Part shown: positions 1 through 11,262 of the stretch, piece after piece
Numbering within the stretch: the first letter of the stretch is position 1
How the letters are laid out: every line of letters begins with the position of its first letter
Source of the DNA: Hexactinellida sp. DTS-2022
Taxonomy: Eukaryota > Porifera > Hexactinellida
DNA: 64,000 bases
Direction: 5' to 3'
Assembly (NCBI GenBank): GCA_028753945.1
Contig: JAPNXP010000001.1
Location: 17,164,501 to 17,228,500, forward strand
Made by a program: the position numbers and the translations under genes
Notes under the pieces: generated by a model
Told to the model about the DNA's origin: nothing
The model's input: only the letters and a program-made list of their open reading frames with translations
Databases searched by the model: none

Positions 1-540
1 GTTGCCGTGAACCCATTTGCTACCTCTATCCCTTTTGATTTTGAGGTTGGCTCCTCTCCGCGCGACGACTTCGAAAGGTCCCTTGTACCTCACGTCCAAT
101 GAGTCAGTCCGCGTTTCATTTCGTTCTAGTATGAAGTCCCCGGGTTCTATTTCCGCACTCCTGGCATTCTTGTCGTAGCGTGCCTGTCTCTTGACCTTGC
201 TTAGTTCGTCGTTTTCTCTAGCAATTCTGTTGAGTTCGTCCTTACGTTCATTTAGTCTTTCTAGGTGGTGTTCATGCAAATCCATCACTGAGGGTGAGGG
301 ACTCCAGTTTCTATTAGTGCGTCGATTGGAGACACGGGTAGTCTGCCGGTAATCAAGAGTTGGGCTGGAAACTTCGTGGAGTTTTCGGAGTTGTTGCAAT
401 AAAGGTAACCTCCGGGAGTTGGCTGGGCCATGAATCTTTGCTTAGCTTCCTATCAAGTGTCAGACACCTTGCCACCTGTTTCACCAAGCCTATACTTCTT
501 TCGGCCAATCCGTCAGCTTGTCGATGGTATGGTGAGGTAA
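1..540 (-). mobile_element. LTR retrotransposon fossil, integrase C-terminal part
   Basis: The minus strand encodes the C-terminal end of a retroelement integrase. Visible parts are a core-end motif of the type YHRQADGLAERSIGLVKQ, a basic stretch, and the small C-terminal barrel motif (GDFILERN followed by YKGPFEVV and KWVHGN) that is typical of Ty3/Gypsy-like elements. The element continues off the left edge, so its ends and LTRs cannot be seen. It is a broken, old fragment. Ty3/Gypsy is the best family call; a related integrase-bearing element cannot be excluded. Confidence 0.75.
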
Positions 541-718
541 ATTAATGAGTAAATTAATTCATCCAATGATTCCAATCAGTTATTTGTGTTCCGTTTGTAT
601 AGCTGTTGTATTCCTATTTGATTTCCCATAATATAAACAACAATTGAATATACATATAGACCAATAAAATTCAACCTTACATTTGTGTTGTTGGACAATT
701 TAATAGTCATACCTATTG

Positions 719-864
719 CAGGGCCGTAGGAACACGGGCGGCAGGTGCGGCATAGGCCGCACCAATATTTTAGGTGCCCGCATCATAATTCGGGTTATAC
801 ACTGCGAATCAATTAAGTGACGTCACTTGGCCGCACCAATAATAATTGGCCTACGACGGGCCTG
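719..864. mobile_element. hAT-like MITE, 146 bp
   Basis: The ends are CAGGGCCGTAGG and an imperfect complement ending GGGCCTG, and TATTG occurs directly on both sides. GC content is higher than in the surroundings. The CAGGG terminus is hAT-like, but only 5 bp of duplication is exact, so the superfamily call is weak. Confidence 0.5.
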
Positions 865-1524
865 TATTGCTATAGTATATAGATCGGGTTGACATATTTT
901 GCCAACTTCAGTCATAATTGACATACTAAATCCAAACTTGTTATTAAACTATTACGTATGCCACTTAAAAAACGTTCGCGTGTTGGTAATGATTGTAAAA
1001 AAACGCCCAATACAGCGAGAAAGCGATTAAAACGTGAAAATGAAACTTACCACCAAATACAAAGCGTATAAAACGTAGTAAACTGGCAGAAAAACACCTC
1101 CCGGAGGGCGGCTTTTCGGCTAGTTTAGCATAAAAGGACTTAACACTTTATCTGTGATGATTGTACCTTCCGGTGGTGGCATAAATATTTCTGCATCGTA
1201 GAGATCAAAATTGTTGACTGTCTCTGAGTGATAGGACTATATGTTCAGTTACTGCATCAAATTGAGGAAGCACAGTATGTGGATTAGCAATACGTATCGG
1301 TGGTAATAGGTGTAGATATCCAAAAGAAAAACATTCAAACATCCTAGCATGAAACAATAATAATGATTTGAACTTACATAATAGCTATGTAGGTCGTCTT
1401 CGTGTAGGATGTTATTCTAATAATCTTCAGGAACTCCGTAATAGAGAGGCCAAATATTGGTTTCCTGTTCAACACTGATTCATAGATAGGTATTGTGGTG
1501 AAGCTTTATCTATCTTAGATATTT
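865..1524. other. Intergenic, no gene recognised
   Basis: An AT-rich stretch. A short plus-strand peptide starting near 958 is very basic (MPLKKRSRVGND) and resembles the N-terminal leader of some Helitron helicase proteins, but it stops after about 37 codons and no helicase follows. No other feature can be supported. Confidence 0.3.
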
Positions 1525-1830
1525 AATCCATTGATATGAGATGAGGCCACGCACTAGTATGAAGACTAGCCGCTCTAGTCGACCTCAAATCATAGGGATG
1601 ATATGTGAATGGTTTCGTCCCATTGCAGGGACTCCTCAGGAGAGTAACCCTCGACCACCATGCGTACTGCGGTCATGTGCCCTTAGCACACCCGTATTGC
1701 CCATGTGTCCTTCCACATGGTACCAGTCGTACTGCCGGACTTAACCCTACAGACTTACTCATGAATGTAGTGTCCGTACTGCCACCTATAGTCTTTCCCA
1801 AGGACTATACTCCTGAAGGCTACAGGTAAT
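1525..1830 (+). repeat. Dispersed repeat, family shared with 11263-11980
   Basis: This segment has higher GC than its flanks. It shares long blocks with 11310-11480 (ATGAGGCCACG, CTCTAGTCGACCTCAA, GGTTTCGTCCCAT, CGACCACCATGCGTACT) and its right end resembles 58322-58370 (CTTTCCCAAGGAC with an ATACTCC block). Short open frames here follow the repeat and are not gene-like. The superfamily is unknown; this copy lacks the long 44-bp tandem array present at 11495-11885. Confidence 0.6.
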
Positions 1831-1839
1831 GTCTATAAC

Positions 1840-2130
1840 ACCAACATTGATCATTTTCGTTATCAATCACCTTTATGAAGAGTGTATCTTTGATGTCTCT
1901 ATTTACCCGTTCAACTGCTCCCTGGCACTCTGGATGGCGAGCCTTGCCATGAACAATCTTTATATCCTGCTATTCTTTTGCAAGAGTTGAAAACAAGAGA
2001 TCATTACGAAATTCACGGCCATTATCAGAGTGAAGTATATGCGGAGGTCTTTGTTCGAAAAATATGTCAAGAAGGACTTCATAAACCTCTTCCTCCGCCT
2101 TTTGCATCAACTGTTCAAAATTATCTTTCT
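1840..2130 (-). mobile_element. Integrase fragment, KRBA2/Ginger-like
   Basis: The minus strand encodes part of a DDE integrase core: HSDNGREF (second catalytic Asp), then VHGKARHPE and QGAVERVNRDIKD (catalytic Glu). The layout matches the intact integrase at 52568-54188 (LQSDNGSEF, VHGKPRHPQ, GSVERANGD). It is a broken old copy without visible ends. A DNA transposon of the Ginger type is favoured by that resemblance, but an LTR-element origin is possible. Confidence 0.7.
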
Positions 2131-2747
2131 AGTAAAGTAGTCTATACATACTAAAAACTAATTTATATGACATTTTCTCATCTGGGAAGAAGTTAGCTGT
2201 AATACTGGTTGCTTAATCGAATAAAGTTAATTCAGCTGAATTGTATTGCTTTGATAGATATCATATATGTTTACACATATATTATCGATTTTTATATTTG
2301 GAATGTCTTAAGGTGATGCTAAGATTTAACTCTGAAACAACATTTATAAATAACACGCTCTTTTTACTAACTATTCTAGTAATTACAGCTTTTGTAAGAT
2401 GATCCTTACACTACATCTGTACTGACATTTGTATTTACATCACCCGTCAATTGTCCTTTTATACTTCAACTGTTGAAAATTGTATATTCCTTCGTTGAAT
2501 ACGTCAACCTTTTGCAAGACTTCGACGTTGGAATATAATTCCGAGAAGATAACTGTTGATTATGTATTTTTAACTCGTCTCACATCTGTGGTTACATGAT
2601 AGACATGATACATTCATAATACTATCTCCGTTATCCAATTACCCTTTTATCTGCAAAATGTATAAAGAGACGATATAATGTTTCAAACTACTCATTGCAT
2701 TTACACCGATTACACTATGGGGTATATTGGCACCTCTAATCTATCTA
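2131..2747. other. Intergenic, nothing recognised
   Basis: AT-rich sequence without a supportable gene, RNA or repeat. Confidence 0.3.
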
Positions 2748-3534
2748 TCTCTATATTAAAAGCGGAATTGTTGTGGATGTGTTTGTTTGTGTGTTTGTGT
2801 GTTTGTCCAGAATTAATAGGAAAGCCTACGAGTCCTAGAAAGCTGAAAATTGGCATACAGGGATAATTTTGTACTGCGACAACGATCTATTGGTTTTCTA
2901 AGCGAAATAACGGGATTATGACGTCATAAAGGCACATATTTGGGAATAACTCTTTCAGTTTTTATTCGATTCGCCCACAATTTTCGATAATAACACAACA
3001 TGCAATGAGACACACGTATACCAATTTATGGGAATGTGACGTCACGTAGGAACTAATTTGGATTCAGCTCTTACACTTTTGTTTCAATCGACAAATAATT
3101 TTGTCACATTATAAAACAGAATGTATTGCATGTCTCTAGAAATTTTTATAATTTTCGTTTTTACTCTGAGCCAGGCAATAACAAAAATGTAACCTCCAAT
3201 TGCTGTATCATTGCACATATTGAGGTTTGATGATTTAATCTCACCTACATTATTTCCGAAATTGCATACTTGATTAATCCAGTTTGGCTTCCATCAGTTT
3301 GTTTCTATTCGTGATGTATTTAGCTTACGTCAATCACATAAGTATACATACTATTTACTATCAATCTGATTTGTTTGATTAACAAGAATGGCGCTTAGAG
3401 TCTCTAATGCATTGTTAATTTAATAAATTTATTACACTATAATAAGACTATCAATGGAATTAAGTAATTTCTAACCTAGGATTGCTACTAGAAATGAATT
3501 AAGTTAATTAAGTAATCTAGGATTTTGGTTCTGC

Positions 3535-4634
3535 CAGGGACTTCTTTAATATAGGGACTGTAAACTTCGTTTTACGGTAAATTAGCGTAGGCCTAAAACA
3601 GTATTGTTACTTATTGATATCCCGTAATCCGCTAATGCTAGACATAGGAAATGTATTATTGTCGTATAGGAAGTCATATTTTGGGAGTCCAACGGTAATA
3701 TTGGTTTATCGAAAATATTTGTGGAATGTAAGTTATGCGATTTTCACACCCTTCCATATATGGTAATATTGTTAAAATCTCGAGATTACTTAACTTTATA
3801 CATATGAAATGTATCATTTTCGTACAGGAAATCATATTTTGGGAGTCCAACGGTAATATTGGTTTATCGAAAATATTTGTGGAATGTAAGTTATACGATT
3901 CTCACACCTTTCCATATATGGTAATATTGTTAAAATCTCGAGATTAGTTAGTTTTATACATATGAAATATATTATTGGCGAATGGGAAATGGGAATTCAT
4001 ATTTAGGGACTCAGTAGATCACATTGATTTACCTAAGGCGTTCCCATTAGCCTATATTATTACTACAAAACAGGGTTGGGGCAATCCTCCTATGGAGAGT
4101 GCCAAAATAATAATATAGGCTAATGGGAACGCCTTAGGTAAATCAATGTGATCTCTGAGTCCCTAAATATGAATTCCCATTTCCCATTCGCCAATAATAT
4201 ATTTCATATGTATAAAACTAACTAATCTCGAGATTTTAACAATATTACCATACATGGAAAGGTGTGAGAATCGTATAACTTACATTCCACAAATATTTTC
4301 GATAAACCAATATTTCGTTGGACTCCCAAAATATGATTTCCCGTACGAAAATGATACATTTCATATGTATAAAGTTAAGTAATCTCGAGATTTTAACAAT
4401 ATTACCATATATGGAAGGGTGTGAAAATCGCATAACTTACATTCCACAAATATTTTCGATAAACCAATATTACCGTTGGACTCCCAAAATATGACTTCCT
4501 ATACGACAATAATACATTTCCTATGTCTAGCATTAGCGGATTACGGGATATCAATAAGTAACAATACTGTTTTAGGCCTACGCTAATTTTACCGTAAAAC
4601 GAAGTTTACAGTCCCTATATTAAAGAAGTCCCTG
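3535..4634. mobile_element. Palindromic foldback element with 7-bp TSD
   Basis: Two near-perfect complementary arms of about 530 bp surround a spacer of about 50 bp near 4063-4111. The ends are CAGGGACTTC and GAAGTCCCTG, flanked by GTTCTGC on both sides (3528-3534 and 4635-4641). Each arm contains an internal direct repeat of about 170 bp. The homologous minus-strand copy near 51425-51450 has this site uninterrupted. CAGGG ends suggest hAT, but hAT normally makes 8 bp. No coding sequence. Confidence 0.8.
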
Positions 4635-4807
4635 GTTCTGCCTAACGATGAGATTTATTATGTTAATTATTGCTATCAATTAAATTAAATAATTCACTAA
4701 CCCAGCTCCTGCAAAAATAATTGTTTATTGAGATGTAGAACTTTATTACTATTTATAAATAAAATTTTTGCAACCCTGGATTTACCTCTCCATAATATTG
4801 GTTTAAT

Positions 4808-4844
4808 GATGAGAATAAGACCGCGAAGCGGTCTTATTCTCATC
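4808..4844. repeat. Perfect 17-bp hairpin with GAA loop
   Basis: The stem GATGAGAATAAGACCGC pairs perfectly with its complement around a 3-base loop. The centre reads CGCGAAGCG, the same core as the hairpins in the Helitron-like 3' ends. The homologous minus-strand copy near 51275-51285 lacks the stem, so this hairpin was gained in copy 1 or lost in copy 2. Confidence 0.75.
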
Positions 4845-5310
4845 TTTAAGCCATTATTATGGAGAGATTACACCCAGAGTTAGTAAATTACTTTGCAATA
4901 CAATTTACTAAAATAATTAATTGCGTATACAGGTCTCAATTTATTTGAGCTAACAAGCTGAACTTTTAATATAGCTGAACGAGCTACTCTTAAGAATTAT
5001 TAAGCTATTAATTAACTAATAATTATTAACTAATGAGCAATGAGAATAATTTACATAACATAATTCCTCAAACAAATTACAGTAATCACAACCCAAAATG
5101 AATTTTAGGCACGCGTTATTAAGTAATAGTGTCTAATTTACTAGCCACAGGTGAACTCATTATTATTATTATTGCTTTTGGGGAAGGAAAGGCCGCGAAG
5201 CGGCCGTTAATTGTATCGCATAGTGCCTAACACGAACGAACAAAAGCCGCGAAGCGACTTTTGTGAGAGAGTGATCCGTCGCGAAGCGACCGAGACCGAA
5301 GGGCTCGTAC

Positions 5311-5830
5311 TATTAAAACACAAGCCTGGGTGTATATATATATATATTTGTTTGTATGTTACGAGTTGATTGAAGAAAGTGGACGGTTTCCAAATGTGAT
5401 TTTTGGCATATAGGGGTAACTTTTGGCACCCGCCAACAAGGTGAGGTTTCCACTCAAAATTTCTCACACCTCGACAAGTTATGACGTCATTGTCACATTT
5501 CGAGAACTCTGAAAATTCACTTAATCTCACTTAATTCGCGCCTTCTAAGAGATAAAATTATTAAAATTTAATAGAACATGTACATTAATGATGCGGACAC
5601 GTTGATCACACCAGATTGCCAATATGCTTACTCATTATCGCATGATGACGTAATCACTAAATTTCACATTGCTAAATTTGACTATTTAGGCCTATTTACG
5701 CTTTATAATCATTGTTAGAAATATAAAAATACACATACCAATCGCAAAGCGATTGGTGTGTGGTTGTGTTCTGCCGCGAAGCGACCTAGATAGCGAAGCG
5801 AGCTAGTAATCTTTATAGCGGGAGAAATTG
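5311..5830 (-). repeat. Partial copy of repeat family R1
   Basis: From about 5390 to 5806 this matches the 553-bp repeat at 45412-45964 and 49325-49877 (CGGTTTCCAAATGTG, TTGGCATATAGGGGTAA, CTCACACCTCGACAAG, and an end with two GCGAAGCG boxes and GAGCTAG). The first about 80 bases, including a (TA)n run, do not match. It is probably a truncated or recombined copy. Confidence 0.65.
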
Positions 5831-5924
5831 AACTCAACCCAGGGCCCCAATCTAAGGAAGAATCAATTTTAAATTCACTTAATTAATAATGGATGTGAAG
5901 TTAGCAGCAAGTCCAGCAGCAAAA

Positions 5925-6975
5925 AGTGAGCACGATGCATCTGGTTATAACTCCACTCTACCATAGGCTGTGGGGCTAAAATTAATACCACAGCTCTATC
6001 CCCGATGTAGGTTTATGAAATTTCAATTTTTAGTCTCTAACACCCAAAACCACTTGACAGTGACAGTGCAAAAATTACCCTTTTTCACTAGATAACCCAC
6101 ATCCAATTTGAGTGAGCACGATACACCTGGTTATAACTCCACTATACCATTGCTTGGCGGGCTGAAATTTATACCACAGCTTTATCCCCGATGTAGGTTT
6201 ACGCTATTTCAATTTTTAGTCTCTAACATCCAAAACCACTTGACAGTGACAGTGCAAAAATTACCCTTTTTCACTGGATAATTATCCCACATCCAAATTG
6301 AGTGAGCACGATGCATCTGGTTATAGCTACACTATACCATTGCTTGGCGGGCTGAAATTTATACCACAGCTCTATCCCCGATGTAGGTTTACGCTATTTC
6401 AATTTTTAGTCTCTAACATCCAAAACCACTTGACAGTGACAATGCAAAAATTACCCTTTTTCACTAGATAATTATCCCACATCCAAATTGAGTGAGCACG
6501 ATGCATCTGGTTATAGCTACACTATACCATTGCTTGGCGGGCTGAAATTTATACCACAGCTTTATCCCCGATGTAGGTTTACGCTATTTCAATTTTTAGC
6601 CTCTAACATCCAAAACCACTTGACAGTGACAGTGCAAAAATTACCCTTTTTCACTGGATAATTATCCCACATCCAATTTGAGTGAGCACGATGCATCTGG
6701 TTATAACTACACTATACCATTGCTTGGCGGGCTGAAATTTATACCACAGCTCTATCCCCGATGTAGGTTTACGCTATTTCAATTTTTAGTCTCTAACATC
6801 CAAAACCACTTGACAGTGACAGTGCAAAAATGACCCATTTTCACTAGATAATTATCCCACATCCAAATTGAGTGAGCACGATGCATCTGGTTATAACTAC
6901 ACTATACTATAGGCTGGCGGGCTGAAATTGATGCCACAGCTCTATTTCCGATGTAGGTTTATACTATTTCAAAAA
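5925..6975 (+). repeat. Tandem repeat, about 190-bp unit, left arm
   Basis: About five and a half units, each beginning near GTGAGCACGATGCATC and running through CATCCAAAACCACTTGACAG to a poly-T block and TAATTATCCCACATCC. Starts are near 5925, 6110, 6300, 6490, 6680 and 6870; the first unit is a few bases shorter. The array forms most of the left TIR of the 5890-11004 element. Confidence 0.9.
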
Positions 6976-7702
6976 ACATGTATCAATTTTCATCCCATAA
7001 TGACTAATCATATTTACGAGTGTGAAGTTGGCGCAGTATTCAACTGAGCACAGATCAAATCCAAATTTGAGGCCCTTCCCACAGTTGGATTTGGCCAAAA
7101 ATTACACCCCTTAAAGGGGAGATACGGACATTTTTGATTCTGGATAAAAATCTTATAATTTTTATTTTTTGTATTTATTTAAAAAAATTATGTCTGAGCA
7201 CTAAAAAAAATTATTTTTGACAACAATTTTTCGAAAATGAAGTTAAAACTTTGCAAACTTTGCATACATGTTTGTGAGTAAGGGACGTTTCTTATTTCAA
7301 AATATTTCAAAAAAATATCAATATTCCTATGAGATAGAGCTTGGCAAAGTTTAACATCTATTTACTTCAGATTATATATTTCTATATTGATCGAGTGAAC
7401 AAGCACATGTGCTAAAGTATTCATCTATTTGGTAATAATTCGATAATGATTTATTATAGTTTAGCGTTTCCAATTTGTCTTTGCCATAGTCAATTATATA
7501 CAGCCTAGTTCTCGTATTTTCTGCTCAACATTTATACTGCATTCAAAACTCTAAATTATTATTATTTTTAAAAATACTATTTCATACAAAGACAACTGAT
7601 GTATTAATAATACACAATACCTCACAGACAATACCTAATACAGAATAACTTTTGTATGTAAGATGAGGGAGAGCAATGGCATATAATAAGTTAAGATATA
7701 TT

Positions 7703-7990
7703 CTAGGATTTGTGGGTAATAACATAATTTTTGTTAGATGTCAATTGTTTTAGTTTTAAAACTTTAGCACAGATTTGACTGTAGATCCCCTCAAAATGTC
7801 TCCCAAAAGGGGAAGTTTTTATATAGGTATCCTTTTCAAAATTTTCAGGGTTATCGTCTTTAACTATACTTTCTAAATCTAACAAACTCTTAGTAACTGG
7901 GGGTAACATTGATTCAGTTGTCATTAAAACACACAGGGATGCAAAAACAATATTTATTTCGTCGATGTTTGAATTTGTTTTGTACCATAG
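7703..7990 (-). pseudogene. Transposase-like remnant, C-terminal piece
   Basis: The minus strand keeps an open frame for about 95 residues (from KTNSNIDEIN through NPENFEKDTYIKTSPFG to the stop). It is cut at its upstream side by the hAT insertion at 7999-8420, so the starting Met lies in inserted DNA and is not original. Because it lies in the element core and on the same strand as the other pieces, I infer it is part of the element's own gene. No domain recognised. Confidence 0.45.
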
Positions 7991-7998
7991 TACCGCAT

Positions 7999-8420
7999 CA
8001 GAGTGGACCATGGGTCGATGGGTCATGGGTCATGGGTCAGATGGGTCACCTAAATCGATGGGTCAGATGGGTCATGGGTCACGGCTCCGTGACCCATGAC
8101 CCATGACCCATTTGGAATTTCAATGTATTCTTCATTTAAAATACGAATCGCTCATCATCATCATAATTATTATAACATTCATGTGTATTGAACTACTAAA
8201 CATATTCGACATTGCAACAAGTAGGTTTGTTGAGGTAATTTATACTGTTATTCTGTTATTCTGTTAATGTCACAGTATCGTATTTAGATATTTAAAATTG
8301 TGTGATGGGTCAATGGGTCACTCGATGGGTCATGGGTCAATGGGTCAATGGGTCATGGGTCAGAAATGGGATGGGTCAGATGGGTCATGGGTCACCAATG
8401 TTGACCCATGGTCCACTCTG
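7999..8420. mobile_element. hAT MITE with exact 8-bp TSD
   Basis: The ends are CAGAGTGGACCATGGGTC and its complement, flanked by TACCGCAT on both sides (7991-7998 and 8421-8428). Both subterminal regions are minisatellites built on ATGGGTCATGGGTC in opposite orientations. It interrupts the transposase remnant of the Mutator-like element and is therefore younger. Confidence 0.9.
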
Positions 8421-8676
8421 TACCGCATGCATGTAGCACTAACTGTTTGAGTCGTTTATCAATTTTATAATTCTTAGCTAATTTGTAACTAATACTTGGA
8501 TTATGTGTGTCGAAGGAGATGCAATACAGTTGGTAAATTTAAAATTTGCATTGGTTTTACAGTTTACAATTTCCCAGCATTTAGATAAATATATATGGAT
8601 ATACTTTGTTTATTGAATGCTAAACATGTACTATGCATTAATGGTTAACTATAGTCCATTTCAACTTGGTCAATAT

Positions 8677-8973
8677 TTATATCTTATGGAGAATTAGCTT
8701 ACTAGTTAAAATCCATTTATTTAAAAAAGGAGTTATTTCGGAGAATCCCTGGGCACTACTTATCATTTCTGCAACAGGTACAGGGCTCGTGCAAAATTCA
8801 GGGTGCTGTAAAGTAAGAGCATAATAGTATATCGATTTTGCAGATATTGATGGCACTTTAATAATAGAACTCGTGGCGTCGATATTCAGTACAATATTTT
8901 TATTTTTTAAGAATTTAAAAACTTCTATCTGTTTTAAGGTATATACATTAATAATAAATGGATCTTGTACCAT
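8677..8973 (-). pseudogene. Transposase-like remnant, central piece
   Basis: About 98 residues are open. Visible motifs are VQDPFIINVYTLKQ, a NIDATSSI box that resembles the first catalytic Asp region of MULE/hAT-type transposases (IDATGS in many relatives), and IYYYALTLQHPEF followed by VPVAEMISS. The frame is broken on both sides. Gene context inside a 10-bp-TSD element supports a Mutator-type enzyme; the DATS box is the only direct hint of catalysis. Confidence 0.55.
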
Positions 8974-9554
8974 ATATTTAATGTAACCGGTATTTGATCG
9001 TCAGGTAACTCTAAACGGAAAAGTATTTCAGTTTCCAAAATATCTATTATATCGTCATTGGAGACCTATCTATAGAGTTCATGTCTGATTTAATTCTTCA
9101 CAAAGTTTGTCGGGATTTTAGATTAGAGAAATTACCCCTTTTGAATGCCTCGATATTCTTTTCCAATATAATTGTCTATTAAAAATATTACTTGCTGAAA
9201 TATTAATTAATTGTTACCCCATTTTTTTCCTTTCACATGCATTAATGTGACGTGCATGAGTAGTTTTATTATTTGCATGTTCTAACGAAATATCACCATT
9301 GGAATGATAGCCGATAGCTAAGCATTATAATCTATTGAATTAAAATCATTCTCAATTGAAAAAGTTACAGAAAAACAATTAGAGAATTTACATACTGCCC
9401 AAGTTTGGAAAAACGAGGATTTAAATTTCCTACTATCACATTTTTTTGAACCAATAATGTTTAAACTTTAAAACACAAATTGAATTTATTTCTGAAAAAC
9501 TTTTAGCAATTAGACTAGTCCATTCTATATTCAATCGATATTTACCATCATCAT

Positions 9555-9923
9555 CTATGTAACTATGCTATTTAACTCTTCTCTATCTATATAAAACTCG
9601 CCGAAACAATTTCTACTATAAAATAATTTTGTATCTTTTTCAAATGCATTAATAATTGGAAAATCAACATTTTCAGGTTTACTAAAAATAAAGCCAAGCA
9701 TGTTTTCTAAATTATTCGAATTTTTTAATGGATCATTAAGTGCAAAAACAATTGTAATCAATATATATATTTTTGAAATACAAACGTCTCCTCCATTGAA
9801 TGACACTATTTTTGTCCCGTTCCAACAATGAGAAGTGTCTAAAATTATAACTTGAAGCATGCTCAGTTGAAAATGTATTATAAGGGTACTGAGTCTACTG
9901 ACGTGATCAATGAATAAGTGCAA
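9555..9923 (-). pseudogene. Transposase-like remnant, N-terminal piece
   Basis: An open minus-strand frame of 122 codons lies next to the inner edge of the right TIR, with features such as FALNDPLKNSNN and INAFEKDTKLFYSRN. No known domain is recognised. The start is unproven because the first residues overlap the TIR border. It is inferred to be the upstream part of the same gene as 8677-8973; the sequence between them contains several stops and frame changes. Confidence 0.4.
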
Positions 9924-10299
9924 AATTATTTCAATTGTATCTCATAGGAATATTGATATTTTTTTGAAATATTTTGAAATAAGAAACGTCCCTTACTCAC
10001 AAACATGTATGCAAAGTTTGCAAAGTTTTAACTTCATTTTCGAAAAATTGTTGTCAAAAATAATTTTTTTTAGTGCTCAGACATAATTTTTTTAAATAAA
10101 TACAAAAAATAAAAATTATAAGATTTTTATCCAGAATCAAAAATGTCCGTATCTCCCCTTTAAGGGGTGTAATTTTTGGCCAAATCCAACTGTGGGAAGG
10201 GCCTCAAATTTGGATTTGATCTGTGCTCAGTTGAATACTGCGCCAACTTCACACTCGTAAATATGATTAGTCATTATGGGATGAAAATTGATACATGTT

Positions 10300-10975
10300 T
10301 TTTGAAATAGTATAAACCTACATCGGGGATAAAGCTGTGGTATAAATTTCAGCCCGCCAAGCAATGGTATAGTGTAGCTATAACCAGATGCATCGTGCTC
10401 ACTCAATTTGGATGTGGGATAATTATCTAGTGAAAAAGGGTAATTTTTGCATTGTCACTGTCAAGTGGTTTTGGATGTTAGAGACTAAAAATTGAAATAG
10501 CGTAAACCTACATCGGGGATAGAGCTGTGGTATAAATTTCAGCCCGCCAAGCAATGGTATAGTGTAGCTATAACCAGATGCATCGTGCTCACTCAATTTG
10601 GATGTGGGATAATTATCCAGTGAAAAAGGGTAATTTTTGCACTGTCACTGTCAAGTGGTTTTGGATGTTAGAGACTAAAAATTGAAATAGCGTAAACCTA
10701 CATCGGGGATAAAGCTGTGGTATAAATTTCAGCCCGCCAAGCAATGGTATAGTGGAGTTATAACCAGGTGTATCGTGCTCACTCAAATTGGATGTGGGTT
10801 ATCTAGTGAAAAAGGGTAATTTTTGCACTGTCACTGTCAAGTGGTTTTGGGTGTTAGAGACTAAAAATTGAAATTTCATAAACCTACATCGGGGATAGAG
10901 CTGTGGTATTAATTTTAGCCCCACAGCCTATGGTAGAGTGGAGTTATAACCAGATGCATCGTGCTCACTTTTTGC
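10300..10975 (-). repeat. Tandem repeat, about 190-bp unit, right arm
   Basis: The reverse complement of the array at 5925-6975, with about three and a half units, so the two arms differ by about two units. The units are nearly identical to those of the left arm. Confidence 0.9.
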
Positions 10976-11014
10976 TGCTGGACTTGCTGCTAACTTCACA
11001 TCCATAATTAATAA

Positions 11015-11262
11015 GTGCATAAAATCCGTTAAGTTACTAATATTCAGGATATTAACAAAATTTGAAATTAATTTCTTTTCAATGCTATCAGCCAGGTTAA
11101 AATTGAACCTTCAACTGAGATGTCACGAGGGTAAACAAGTGCGATTTAGTTTTTTTCGAAATGGTCTCATATTGTAGGATAATCTTCAAAATTTTCTTGG
11201 AAAGATACTTTATGTGCCATTTTGCATATCATACCGTATCTTAGACTTTAGGATCACCAGCA
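11015..11262. other. Short intergenic stretch, nothing recognised
   Basis: AT-rich, no supportable feature. Confidence 0.3.

Larger units (their letters stand above)
2748..5310 (+). mobile_element. Helitron-like element, outer copy 1
   Basis: The 5' side begins with TC after an A (TCTCTATATTAAAAGC), followed by a T/G-rich TTTGTTTGTGTG stretch, as at the 5' ends of the other Helitrons here. The 3' side ends in a short hairpin (GTCGCGAAGCGAC), then CCGAGACCGAAGGGCTCG before a T. The terminal CTCG differs from the canonical CTRR. No helicase is seen. The 3' half (about 3370-5310) has a second copy on the minus strand at 50031-51590, which lacks the palindrome inserted at 3535-4634. I infer a non-autonomous Helitron; the 5' boundary is less certain than the 3' one. 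Confidence 0.55.
5890..11004. mobile_element. Mutator-like DNA transposon with giant TIRs
   Basis: The element begins TGGATGTGAAGTTAGC and ends with the complement, flanked by an exact 10-bp duplication TAATTAATAA (5880-5889 and 11005-11014). The left arm runs to about 7335 and the right arm from about 9940, and they are complementary apart from copy number of an internal tandem repeat of about 190 bp. The middle 2.6 kb carries decayed minus-strand transposase-like coding pieces and a later hAT insertion. A 10-bp TSD with very long TIRs fits the Mutator superfamily; the protein family itself I cannot name. Confidence 0.8.

Noticed and set aside
5925-6975. CRISPR-like array
   Set aside because: Units of about 190 bp are uniform without unique spacers and form the TIR of a eukaryotic transposon.
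7909-8106. 65-codon plus-strand frame
   Set aside because: It spans the end of the hAT MITE and its ATGGGTC minisatellite.
5890-11004. Polinton or other large virus-like element
   Set aside because: Size, 10-bp duplication and lack of polymerase or capsid-like genes argue for a Mutator-type element.
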